Below, one piece after another: positions 1 through 7,666 of a stretch of 26,890 bases of DNA. Source of the DNA: Candidatus Cloacimonadota bacterium (GTDB taxonomy: Bacteria; Cloacimonadota; Cloacimonadia; Cloacimonadales; Cloacimonadaceae); the NCBI GenBank assembly GCA_023421135.1, contig JAEZUG010000053.1, positions 1 to 26,890 on the forward strand. The letters are read 5' to 3'. Within the stretch, counting starts at the first letter, position 1. Every line of letters begins with the position of its first letter. The position numbers and the translations under genes are program-made. The notes under the pieces are model-generated. The model made no database searches. It was not told the DNA's origin and saw only the letters and a list, made by a program, of their open reading frames with translations.

Positions 1-34
1 ACTATTGTTGTACAAATGGTTGAAATGCCTATGG

Positions 35-54
35 ATTCCTGCCTTCGCAGGAAT
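35..54. repeat. Short perfect inverted repeat (dRS3-like hairpin)
   Basis: ATTCCTGC, a CTTC loop, then GCAGGAAT make an 8-bp perfect stem, followed by GACA. The form ATTCC(Y)GC...GC(R)GGAAT resembles short palindromic repeats that are widespread in bacterial genomes, such as Neisseria dRS3 (established type; membership here is inferred). It lies about 145 bp past the 3' end of the minus-strand redox operon and could help end that transcript, but it has no clear U-tract. Confidence 0.6.
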
Positions 55-150
55 GACATAATGTGAGCATTGGGTAATAATGGGTGTACTCTGTCGTGTT
101 TCTGCGACATTACCTGAAAACTGATAACTATTCAATAGTCTTTTAGTTCA

Positions 151-199
151 CCAGCTTCACACTTACGATCTAATCACTAGTTACTAATCACTTGTCACT
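151..199. repeat. Truncated composite repeat tail with four heptads
   Basis: CCAGCTTCAC and a TTAC-containing stretch are followed by four 7-nt units at 172-199: AATCACT, AGTTACT, AATCACT and TGTCACT. The last unit runs into the stop codon of the neighbouring minus-strand gene. The same order (CCAGCT, TTAC, then heptads) occurs at 19011-19054 and 26671-26724, so this looks like a truncated third copy of that module. The rest of 55-150 holds nothing I recognise apart from small palindromes. Confidence 0.6.
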
Positions 200-1542
200 T
201 ACTTAATCAGCAGCATTCTCCTAATTTGAGTCTGTGAATTGCGCAGTTTATACAGATAAATACCGGAGGCCAGGCTCTGGGGAGCTTGCCAGGAAATCTG
301 CTGCTCTCCTCCATGGAGGTTTGCAGGGATGCTATCCACTCTTTGGCCTTTGCTGTTGTAAATCTCAATCCAGTCTTCACCTGTTTTCTCGGAAGATAGA
401 CTGAAGCTGGTGCTGCCCCGGAAGGGATTGGGGTAATTGGCTCCCAGACTGATGGTTGCGGCAGGGTTGAGCTGATCGTTATTGGCCACAATATCATCCG
501 TGCGCAAGACAAAGGGCATCTCATAGGTGCCGAGCTCAGGCGAGATAATCCGGTACTTAAAATGGGCAGTTCCACTTCCACCCACGATGATATTGAGGTG
601 GTATCCTCTATGTTCACCAGCGGCCAGGCTCATGGGAATTTGAGCAGAACCGGGCAGGCAGGTGCCTTCTTCATCACAGTAGTTGAACCACCAGTTCTCC
701 GGAGCGCTGTCCACCACGATTTCCATGGTGTAGTTATCGCTGGTGCCAAGATTGTAAAACCACATAGTGGGTGAGTTATAGGTGCTGTTCATGGGGCTCA
801 CCAGATTCTCGGGATCCCAATCTGCAGCGATCCGGAAATTGTAAGCCGGCAAGCTCAGGCTGGAAGCTGTCTGCAAGATGCTGTTATCAGCCAGTTGCAC
901 AAAGGCTGCCACCCAGAGATTGGCCTGATTCCAGGCAGGATTGATCACAAATTGATGGGAGAAGGGATGAATAGCATTCTCGCCAGTCAGGTTGAAAGTG
1001 CTGGAGGCAACAGTTCTCACCACCCGGGTAGCTTCCGCATCCACATTGTTTTCAATCAGGAGAAAGTAAAGCTGTGCGTTGTTCAGGCTCAGGGTGGGGG
1101 AGATCATCTGAATGGATCCGGAGAGGCTGCCTGTGGCAGGATTCCACTGAGGAAGATCCATCTTGAGAGGAGAGCTGCCATAGCGGAAATGACGATAGGC
1201 TGCTGCGTAGGCACTGCCATCGGAAATCTCGGTTCCTCCGCCGTCGATTCTGATCTTGCCATTGAAGATCATGGCAGGAACGCCAAAGACCTGATAGTGG
1301 TTGATGCGATCGTCCACGGTGGGGCTGGAAAGATCACCGGAAGTAGTGTAGTAACGTAAGTTGATCAGCTCCCCATTATGGGCAGTGTCGTCCAGGATCT
1401 GGATGCCTGCCATGCCTTGGGGACAAGTTCCGCACCAGGAGGCAAAAAAGCCTTCGGCAATGGAAGTGAGCGGGTAGTAGGTGGGGTTCGCCAGCAGGCT
1501 GCCGGCCAGCACCAGAAGTAGTATTATCAAAAATCGTCTCAT
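199..1542 (-). CDS. Secreted Omp28-like thioredoxin-fold protein with C-terminal sorting domain
   Basis: The 447-residue protein starts with a signal peptide (1-19). A thioredoxin-type active site follows, C37-G-T-C40 in ASWCGTCPQG, with a candidate cis-proline loop at VPAMIFNG (P89). This arrangement is that of the Omp28-related family. The middle (120-350) looks like beta-sandwich and contains a second cysteine pair, C289 and C295 (C-X5-C). Residues 365-447 form a sorting-like domain: YPNPF at 370-374, EIYNSKGQ at 393-400, GIYLYK at 427-432 and a basic end. In FCB bacteria such domains mark proteins exported across the outer membrane, so the redox site is probably surface-exposed or released (inference). 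It is the last gene of the dsbD operon, 30 bp after the barrel gene, with TTGGAG as ribosome site. The redox partner is unknown. Confidence 0.85.
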   Translation of the reverse strand: MRRFLIILLLVLAGSLLANPTYYPLTSIAEGFFASWCGTCPQGMAGIQILDDTAHNGELINLRYYTTSGDLSSPTVDDRINHYQVFGVPAMIFNGKIRIDGGGTEISDGSAYAAAYRHFRYGSSPLKMDLPQWNPATGSLSGSIQMISPTLSLNNAQLYFLLIENNVDAEATRVVRTVASSTFNLTGENAIHPFSHQFVINPAWNQANLWVAAFVQLADNSILQTASSLSLPAYNFRIAADWDPENLVSPMNSTYNSPTMWFYNLGTSDNYTMEIVVDSAPENWWFNYCDEEGTCLPGSAQIPMSLAAGEHRGYHLNIIVGGSGTAHFKYRIISPELGTYEMPFVLRTDDIVANNDQLNPAATISLGANYPNPFRGSTSFSLSSEKTGEDWIEIYNSKGQRVDSIPANLHGGEQQISWQAPQSLASGIYLYKLRNSQTQIRRMLLIK

Positions 1543-1572
1543 TAAAACTCCAATATATTGTCACCGGCTCGT

Positions 1573-3042
1573 TTAGAAGCGGGTGCTGAGATCCAGTTTT
1601 AGTCCCTCAAAGGGGGCGACATATCGGCACACGCCATTGCGGCAGACTTTTCCGCCGGCTTCCTTACCCACAAAGAGAGTGAGGTCTGTATGGCTGAAGG
1701 CGCTGTATTTTATCTCAAGATTAGTCCAGTAACGGCTGTTGGCTAGCTCTCCCATATCTGTCCAGTGGGAACTGGCAGAGGCAGAGAAGGCAAACTTGCC
1801 CAGGCTGTAGTCGGCTTGCAGATGCGGCTCCCAATGGCTTTGATAGGTAGGCTGAAAGATTTCTTCTATGGTCTCCATCTTTTGTTTACGCAAGTACTTG
1901 TGCTCTGCTTTGAGGCTCAGGGTTCTGCCCCAGGCTGGGAAAGCTGCGTTGAGAGCGGGTGTGAGCTCCTTGCTCCAAGTCTGCTCTGTCTCGTTATGCT
2001 TCTCGATGTGAGAATATTCTGCGCCCAGAAGGGTTGAGCCCATGCTAAAATCGACACTACTGTGCAGATCGTTCATAAAGATATCCCGGTCGGCATTCCA
2101 AGCCTCTGCATAATCCAGATTCCAGCTCAGGTTTTCCACCACGTTCCAGTTGAGCCAGCCCTGAAGGCCGATCTCGTCCAGACCGGAACTGGTGTCCAGC
2201 AAAGGTTCGCTGTGATAATTTGCCATGGGAAGGTCTTGCAGACGGTAGCTGAATTGGTCGTAACGTTTGCCCGCCACACCAATCTGAATAGGGTAGAGAT
2301 TGGCTGTGAGGCTGCCATAAAGAGCGCTGCCATCGCTGCCCGAAAGCCCGGCATCCAGACCATAATAGTTTGAGACGGCATATTCCAGATTAGCTTCCAA
2401 CAGGTCATCGCTATATCCTGCCCGGGCACCAAAGACATCGCGCTGATTGTAGCTACCGCTTTGGTTGCGGGTGCGCAAGGCCAGAGCAGAGGCTCCCAGA
2501 TTCAGCTTCCGGGTGAGAGGGTAGTAAAAATCCGTGCCATAGGCCAGATCCCAGGCGCTTTCTTTTTGGGGATTGGGAAGGGCACCGTAGAGGGCTTTGA
2601 TCTTCAGCTTGTTGTCATAACTCACCAGTAAACCTTGTAGGCGGTGATCTTCGTCAAATTCGATGTCTTCCCAGGTGCGGAAAAGCATGCCGCTGCCAAA
2701 GGTCTCGCTCATGGTTCCTGCCTGCAGCATCAGGTTATCACGGTTGAAGCGCAGATAGAGCTCTTTCCAGCCCAGGCTGAGCTGGTCTTCTGCCAGCTCA
2801 TCGATCAGTTCGTCCTGATTGACGGAATACTTGGGCAATTCGGCTATGAACTTCAGACCAAAGCTGAGGTTACGGTAACTCATATTGAAGGCAAAACTAT
2901 CCCGGAAATAGGCATTGAGAGAATCCGGAGCGGTTCGGTAGATAAACTGAGCTTCATTGATTCCGCTGGTCTGCAGAGTGGTCTGGGCACAGATTCCCAG
3001 GCTCAACAGTAAGAGAGTGCAAAGGAGAAGGCTTCTTTTCAT
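1573..3042 (-). CDS. Outer-membrane beta-barrel protein (DUF6029-like) with C-terminal C-X4-C
   Basis: The 489-residue protein has a signal peptide (1-19, ending ICAQ). The rest is alternating amphipathic strands rich in Tyr, Trp, Asn and Leu with charged turns, ending LDLSTRF. A terminal Phe is typical of outer-membrane barrels recognised by the BAM complex. Early stretches such as YRNLSFGLKF and GSGMLFRTWEDIEF recall the DUF6029 barrel family of Bacteroidota; this is from memory and not verified. C467 and C472 (VCRNGVCRYV) are the only cysteines in the predicted mature chain and sit in the last turn before the final strand. The start lies 3 bp after the tlpA-like stop, so the two are probably translationally coupled. 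The operon around it is all thiol-redox proteins, so the barrel may be the route, anchor or substrate of that pathway (inference). Confidence 0.8.
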   Translation of the reverse strand: MKRSLLLCTLLLLSLGICAQTTLQTSGINEAQFIYRTAPDSLNAYFRDSFAFNMSYRNLSFGLKFIAELPKYSVNQDELIDELAEDQLSLGWKELYLRFNRDNLMLQAGTMSETFGSGMLFRTWEDIEFDEDHRLQGLLVSYDNKLKIKALYGALPNPQKESAWDLAYGTDFYYPLTRKLNLGASALALRTRNQSGSYNQRDVFGARAGYSDDLLEANLEYAVSNYYGLDAGLSGSDGSALYGSLTANLYPIQIGVAGKRYDQFSYRLQDLPMANYHSEPLLDTSSGLDEIGLQGWLNWNVVENLSWNLDYAEAWNADRDIFMNDLHSSVDFSMGSTLLGAEYSHIEKHNETEQTWSKELTPALNAAFPAWGRTLSLKAEHKYLRKQKMETIEEIFQPTYQSHWEPHLQADYSLGKFAFSASASSHWTDMGELANSRYWTNLEIKYSAFSHTDLTLFVGKEAGGKVCRNGVCRYVAPFEGLKLDLSTRF

Positions 3043-3045
3043 AGT

Positions 3046-3537
3046 TTATTCCGCATCGGGTGTGTGGTGCAGCAGCTCTTCGATCTTCTCGGCATAAACC
3101 CGCTCTTGTCCCGGCTCAAAACCCACGTGAGTGTAAACGATGTTCCCCTCTTTATCGAGGATCAGAGTATGAGGCGGATTGGTGACGTTGAGCTGATCTG
3201 CCAGGCTGCGGTTGCTATCAAAGAGGCCGATGAAATCGTAGTTTCTGCCGCGCAGATAGTTCTTGGCGCGGGAAATGTCTCTGGCCGAATCGATCGAGAT
3301 CATCACGACAGTGAGGGAATCGTAAGTGCTCTTCAGGTCATTTAAATAGGGCATGGCCTGTTTACAGGGATTGCACCAGTTGGCCCAGAAATCAATCAGG
3401 ACAGGACCCTTGCCCAGGAGATCGCTGAGGCTGACGTCCTGGTTATTCATATCGGGAAGGCGGAAATCCGGCATGGTATCTGCCACGAGCAGACTGAAGG
3501 TGATCAGTGCCAAAAGAACCAATAATAGCTGTTTCAT
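3046..3537 (-). CDS. TlpA/ResA-like periplasmic thioredoxin
   Basis: At 163 residues this is a normal length for a TlpA/ResA-type protein. A signal peptide or N-terminal anchor (1-20) precedes a redoxin domain starting MPDFRLPDMNN. The active site is WANWC55-NP-C58 and the cis-proline loop is NPPHTLIL (P122), so both catalytic features are intact. Family members act in the periplasm as thiol-disulfide reductases, usually fed by DsbD or CcdA. A dsbD gene two places upstream in the same operon fits this. A clear AAGGAG lies 8 nt before the ATG. The gene begins 12 bp after the lipoprotein stop and ends 3 bp before the barrel gene. A role in cytochrome c maturation is less likely, because no heme-handling gene is present. 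Confidence 0.9.
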   Translation of the reverse strand: MKQLLLVLLALITFSLLVADTMPDFRLPDMNNQDVSLSDLLGKGPVLIDFWANWCNPCKQAMPYLNDLKSTYDSLTVVMISIDSARDISRAKNYLRGRNYDFIGLFDSNRSLADQLNVTNPPHTLILDKEGNIVYTHVGFEPGQERVYAEKIEELLHHTPDAE

Positions 3538-3549
3538 GAGATTAACTCC

Positions 3550-4647
3550 TTATATACCTGCCAGATCGATCTCTCTGGCGTTCAGGATGGGGGCGTTGTC
3601 CGCCCAGGGGCTGGGCATTTTCTGGACGAAGATTATCAGGGCAGCATCACTGGGGAGACTGCCGGTGAAAGGTAAGCTGAAGTTGATGGGTAGATTCAGG
3701 TCATGCTCCGAAATATCCAGTTTTCCGGATGCCAGCACCACGTTTGTGCAGGCATTACCAATGGAATTGGTGGTGGCGGAACTGCGTTCAATGATATGAA
3801 AGCGCAGGTTGAGATCTGTCTCCTTCGAGTCTTCGGGCACCTCCAGATTGAGGCTGCCTTCCAGCCCTGTTCCGGCTGTGAAGGTAGTCTGAATATCTTC
3901 CAATAAAAATACTGCGCTGGTATTCAAATAGCCTTCAGCCGCATTGCGGATGGTTTCAAGATGGATGGGATCTCCACCAATGACCTTGGCTTCACCATTC
4001 AGGATAGTGGCTGGCATCACGCTAAAGCCGTAGTATCCAAAGGTCTGAGCTGTGGCTGGAATAGCCAGGGGATCATTGAAATGATACTCCAGATAGCTGA
4101 ACTGAGTGGGGTAAAGGCTGGCAAGACCATGAAGCACGTTCTCCACCTGCGGGCAATTGGGACAGGTGGTGAAAGTGAAGGTCTCGAAGACCATGCGGCG
4201 TTTGTTTCCCTGCTCGAGATCGGCAATACGGTTGCCATAAAGCTTCCAGCTCTCACCTACTTTCAAGACCTTTTCGTCGTTGAAGGGGATAACTGCCAGA
4301 AGACCCGGCTCCATATCAGGATCAAACACTCTCAGTTCCCAGGTGAGGCTCTGGTTATGATGATTGTAAGCTTGAAGGTTTGGGATCAGCCGGACATCAT
4401 CTCCATAGAGCGTGTAGAGAGAGTGGAAGAACTGCTCCCGGTCTGCCTTGGTGGCGGCATTGTGTACGTAATCATCGGCATAGAAAGCCATCAGAGCGCT
4501 CAAGTCTTCAGGATGCTCCATAGCGGATTGCATGGGAGTGAAGAGCTCTGCCTTGAAATCCAGAGTCTCAAAATCATGATCAAAGCGGTCACAGGCACTC
4601 ACTATAAAGAGAGCGATCAAGACCAGCAGCAGGCTGATATATCTCAT
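3550..4647 (-). CDS. Lipoprotein with SnoaL/NTF2-like N-domain and Omp28-like CPNC thioredoxin domain
   Basis: The 365-residue protein has a lipoprotein signal: hydrophobic residues 5-16 then VSA-C19. Residues 35-138 resemble a SnoaL/NTF2-like cone fold (LMAFYADDYVHN, an acidic patch, then GESWKLYGNR); this match is tentative. A thioredoxin-like domain follows, with TTC162-PN-C165PQ and a MPATIL loop (P212), the layout seen in Omp28-like proteins. Residues 235-365 look like beta-sandwich. Its ATG overlaps the dsbD stop by 4 bp (ATGA), which implies translational coupling. The lipid anchor would hold a second CXXC protein on the inner or outer membrane between DsbD and the barrel (inference). 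There is no Asp at lipoprotein position +2 beyond C19-D20; by the E. coli rule D20 would mean inner-membrane retention, but that rule may not hold here. Confidence 0.8.
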   Translation of the reverse strand: MRYISLLLVLIALFIVSACDRFDHDFETLDFKAELFTPMQSAMEHPEDLSALMAFYADDYVHNAATKADREQFFHSLYTLYGDDVRLIPNLQAYNHHNQSLTWELRVFDPDMEPGLLAVIPFNDEKVLKVGESWKLYGNRIADLEQGNKRRMVFETFTFTTCPNCPQVENVLHGLASLYPTQFSYLEYHFNDPLAIPATAQTFGYYGFSVMPATILNGEAKVIGGDPIHLETIRNAAEGYLNTSAVFLLEDIQTTFTAGTGLEGSLNLEVPEDSKETDLNLRFHIIERSSATTNSIGNACTNVVLASGKLDISEHDLNLPINFSLPFTGSLPSDAALIIFVQKMPSPWADNAPILNAREIDLAGI

Positions 4648-6482
4648 TTACTTACCTCAGGAAGACTTTCCAAAGCATTCAGGATCATGCTCTTGGTGAG
4701 CAGCTCGGGGAAGAGCTGAACTTCCCTGCCTTTCACATAAAGAGCGTTGAAGGGAACTCCCGCCCGTCCGTTATCCGTGATCCATTTCAGGATCTCGTCG
4801 TTCTTGCGGGTGTAGTCCCCATGTACCAATACTACTCCTTTGGCCTTGAAAGCATTCATGATTTCTTCGGTGAAGAGCACGGTCTTCTCATTGGTCTGGC
4901 AGTTCTTACACCAGGCAGCCCCAAAATCCAGAAACACGGGAGCATCTTCTGCCAACAGCTTGGTCATCAATTCTCCGGAAAACTCATACCAACCCTCGGG
5001 AGTGCCGTGAGCTTGGCGCAACAGTCCGGTTTCCTCGCCACTATGTTCTTCCACCGGAGCGGGAGTGTAGGGCAGGAAGTAGAAGGCGGAGCCCAGCACC
5101 AGCGCCAGAGTGAGCGCGCTGAAGATCCACTGCGTGGCCTTGGAGTGTTCCGGGCGCACAAAGCGTCCATAGAGCCAAGCGGCAAAGCCCAGACTGAGGA
5201 TAAACATGATCACCTTCAGCAGATACTCGCCATCGCTAAGATGCAAAAGGCTCTTCAGCATGGTCCAGACCAACCAGAGCAGCACAAAAGCCATCACTTC
5301 CTTGAAGATATTCATCCATTCGCCAGGCTTGGGGATGAACTTCAGTGCCTTAGGTGTGAGCCCGATCAGGATAAAGGGGAAGGCCAGACCGATTCCCACC
5401 AGAGCAAAGAAGATTAGCATCAGAATGGGAGAGAGCCCCATGGCAAAACCTATGGCTGTACCCAGGAGCGGAGCGGAACAGGGAGTGGCCAGCAGGAAAG
5501 CAAAGACGCCACCAAAGAAAGAACCGCTCACGCCCTTCTTGGCAGAAGCCTTGGAGGCGGCGGTCATGCCGGGAGGCGTGATGATGAAGACGTCCAGCAG
5601 TGCCATGGCAAAGACAAAGATCAAGCCAGCCAAAGCAATAGTAAAGCCGATATTCTGGAATTGGAAGCCCCATCCCACGGATTCTCCCGCCAGCTTCATG
5701 CCGATAAAGACAAGGGCTAAAACAATAAAAGAAGCAACCACACCTGCAGCATAGGCCATGGAGTGTTTGAAGATCTGGCTGCGGTCTTCATGAGCTTGAT
5801 TCACGATGCTCATCGCCCGGATGGTCAACACAGGCAGCACGCAGGGTGTGAAATTCATAATGATGCCACCCAGGAAAGCCAGCAGCATGTACCACAATAC
5901 TTTCTTGATGGGAGAAGCGGCTTCTTCGGCAGTTTCTTCTTCCACCGGTGCAGCAGCTGTGGTATCGGCAATTGCGGTTGCCACGACCAGGCTGTCTTCG
6001 GTAGTTTCTTCTTCCACAGGGGTACCGGGATCTGCTGCCAGCACGGTGAGGCGGAGGTTTTCTTCCTTCAGTTGAGGAGCTTCACATTGCCCGGAATCCA
6101 GGCAGAGACCATAGTCCATGCCGACCTTCACCGTTTTTACTCCGGGAGCGGCACTTGCCTTCACAGTGAAAGGCAGTTGCAAGGTGACAGAGCCACTGTA
6201 ATCCCACTGCTCTTCCCAGACAACGTGGTAACCGGAAGGGAAGATTGTCTTGCCAAAGACCAGATCGGGATGCGAGGCACTAAGCTTGAAATACTCATCA
6301 TCCAGAGGGTTACGGGATTGGTGCTTGCCCTCTGGGATAGTCATACGCACCGAAATCTTGCCCTGATCTCCGGCTTTGAGTTCGGTGGGATTGGCGCTGA
6401 AGCGAAAAGTCTGCGCTCCCAGCAAGCTGAAGAGCAAAAGCAGTATGACAGTCAGGATTAGCGTCCGTCTTTCAGGATGCAT
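4644..6482 (-). CDS. dsbD: Thiol:disulfide interchange protein DsbD
   Basis: All three DsbD modules are present in 612 residues, slightly above the usual 560-600. After the signal peptide (1-23) comes the periplasmic N-domain with the cysteine pair C127 and C133. An acidic Glu/Thr/Ala linker spans 155-188. The eight-helix core (about 195-470) carries C214 in NFTPCVLPV and C335 in LATPCSAPL. The periplasmic thioredoxin domain has WC525-KN-C528. Family knowledge: cytoplasmic thioredoxin reduces the core, which passes electrons to the C-domain, then the N-domain, then periplasmic partners. Four downstream genes supply candidate partners. The gene is first in its operon, with GGAGG 4 nt before the ATG and a strong promoter at 6517-6545. 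Confidence 0.95.
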   Translation of the reverse strand: MHPERRTLILTVILLLLFSLLGAQTFRFSANPTELKAGDQGKISVRMTIPEGKHQSRNPLDDEYFKLSASHPDLVFGKTIFPSGYHVVWEEQWDYSGSVTLQLPFTVKASAAPGVKTVKVGMDYGLCLDSGQCEAPQLKEENLRLTVLAADPGTPVEEETTEDSLVVATAIADTTAAAPVEEETAEEAASPIKKVLWYMLLAFLGGIIMNFTPCVLPVLTIRAMSIVNQAHEDRSQIFKHSMAYAAGVVASFIVLALVFIGMKLAGESVGWGFQFQNIGFTIALAGLIFVFAMALLDVFIITPPGMTAASKASAKKGVSGSFFGGVFAFLLATPCSAPLLGTAIGFAMGLSPILMLIFFALVGIGLAFPFILIGLTPKALKFIPKPGEWMNIFKEVMAFVLLWLVWTMLKSLLHLSDGEYLLKVIMFILSLGFAAWLYGRFVRPEHSKATQWIFSALTLALVLGSAFYFLPYTPAPVEEHSGEETGLLRQAHGTPEGWYEFSGELMTKLLAEDAPVFLDFGAAWCKNCQTNEKTVLFTEEIMNAFKAKGVVLVHGDYTRKNDEILKWITDNGRAGVPFNALYVKGREVQLFPELLTKSMILNALESLPEVSK

Positions 6483-6516
6483 AAAACCTCCACGGAATTA
6501 GTACATATTTATCAAC

Positions 6517-6545
6517 AGTATATAGCATGAAACGTTCCAAGTCAA
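6517..6545 (-). promoter_or_regulatory. Sigma70-type promoter of the dsbD redox operon
   Basis: On the minus strand, TTGACT (6540-6545) and TATACT (6517-6522) are separated by exactly 17 bp, each matching consensus at 5 of 6 bases. Transcription would start near 6510, leaving about a 28-nt leader with GGAGG at 6487-6491. The -35 box overlaps the stop codon of the upstream eamA-like gene, so the operon has its own promoter inside the end of that gene. Confidence 0.75.
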
Positions 6546-7450
6546 GTCCCGGCTTTCACTCTTGCGCAAATCTTAGCCAAATCCGGCGCTTGAGAGAGTA
6601 GAAGTCCACCGATGGTGAGCGTCAGACCCAGAATTGCCCGGCCTGTGATTGGGCTTCCCAAAATGATAAACGCCAGTCCGGCAGTGAATACCGGGATCAG
6701 ATTTGTGAAGATGTTGCTCTTGATCACGCCCAGTTCTCGGATCACACCGGTATAGAGCACAAAGGCTCCCACAGTGGCAAAGATGCTCATGGCAGCAATT
6801 GTTCCCAAGGCTCCCGCATCGTGTTGCATGGTGAAAAAGTGACGGCCATCCAGGAAGAAAAAGAGCGGAGCGAAGTAGATCAGGCCAAAAAAACTCTGCA
6901 TCGCTACAATCGTCAGGGTGCTGTATTTGAGAGTGAGCTTGCGCACGCTGATGCCATAGAACATCCCCGCCATCACTGCCAGCAGTAGAAAGAGTATCCC
7001 CTTGATGGTGGCATACATATCTTCTTCTCCCAGGCTCATCAGCACCACCCCGGCTGTCGAGACCACCAAGCCCAAAAAGAGCAGGGGAGAGACACGTTCA
7101 CGCAGGATCAACCAAGCTCCCAGAGCTGTCACGATCGGTATCAGGGAGATAATCAGTGAGCCCAGAGTGGGGCTCACATAGGTGAGTCCATTGGCCTCTC
7201 CGATGAAATAGGCAAAAGGCTCGCAAAAAGCCACCAGCATGAAGTGCAAGATGTCTTTTCGTTCGATTTTCTCGCGTTTCTTACCCAGCCAGATTATGGC
7301 AAAGAGGATCAGCACACCCAATAACAGGCGTAGAAAAGTGACTTCATAAGGACGGTATCCCGCCCCGAAGACGACTTTGAACCAGACAAAAGTGACAGAC
7401 CAGAAGAGCATTGCCAAAGCAGCTCTGCCGTATATGATGAGTTTCGACAT
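6542..7450 (-). CDS. EamA-family (DMT superfamily) transporter
   Basis: The 302-residue protein has about ten hydrophobic helices arranged as two EamA repeats of five, the usual length and layout for this family. Typical signatures are the first helix with ALAMLFWSVTFVWFK, EVTFLRLLLG in helix 2, and the second repeat around SIFATVGAFVLYTGVIRELG and LIPVFTAGLAFIILG. Family members export or import small metabolites such as amino acids, nucleosides or sugars; the substrate cannot be told from sequence. It is an inner-membrane protein. It lies directly upstream of the redox operon on the same strand, but that operon has its own promoter, so a functional link is not implied. The ribosome site is weak (GGGATAATGA). 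Confidence 0.92.
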   Translation of the reverse strand: MSKLIIYGRAALAMLFWSVTFVWFKVVFGAGYRPYEVTFLRLLLGVLILFAIIWLGKKREKIERKDILHFMLVAFCEPFAYFIGEANGLTYVSPTLGSLIISLIPIVTALGAWLILRERVSPLLFLGLVVSTAGVVLMSLGEEDMYATIKGILFLLLAVMAGMFYGISVRKLTLKYSTLTIVAMQSFFGLIYFAPLFFFLDGRHFFTMQHDAGALGTIAAMSIFATVGAFVLYTGVIRELGVIKSNIFTNLIPVFTAGLAFIILGSPITGRAILGLTLTIGGLLLSQAPDLAKICARVKAGT

Positions 7451-7557
7451 TCATTATCCCGTTTTTTTACTAATGTCTGTAGGTGGCGGAGAATGGCAGA
7501 TTTTCGTCAAGCTAATTCTCGCCTTAGCATCAATTCATCAAGATCTGCCCCTCGTTC

Positions 7558-7650
7558 GGTACCCAAAGGAAACCCATATCATACCCATATGACACGCATG
7601 ATTTTACATGGGTGTCACATGAGTGTCACATGGGTGTCATATGGGTGTCT
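7558..7650 (+). repeat. 93-bp dyad element, copy 1 (4 + 4 units of 11 bp)
   Basis: Four 11-bp units facing one way (7558-7601) are followed by the spacer TTTTA (7602-7606) and four inverted units (7607-7650). Right-hand units are CATGGGTGTCA, CATGAGTGTCA, CATGGGTGTCA and TATGGGTGTCT. Left-hand units are their degenerate reverse complements, for example GACACGCATGA; the outermost one (7558-7568) is the most decayed. The element lies between the eamA-like start and the gene remnant and is followed by AGTTAGAA. Copies 2 and 3 have identical length and layout. Confidence 0.88.
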
Positions 7651-7666
7651 AGTTAGAATGGCCAAA

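Noticed and set aside
92..109. Small hairpin TGTCG...CGACA as terminator of the redox operon
   Set aside because: The stem has only 5 bp and no U-tract on the minus strand.
3961..4719. Plus-strand open frame of 252 codons
   Set aside because: It is antisense to the lipoprotein and dsbD end, where the minus-strand reading has clear active-site motifs.
7558..7650. Insertion-sequence end or iteron origin
   Set aside because: No transposase, flanking direct repeat or replication initiator gene is visible at any of the three copies; the layout is a dyad, not one-way iterons.
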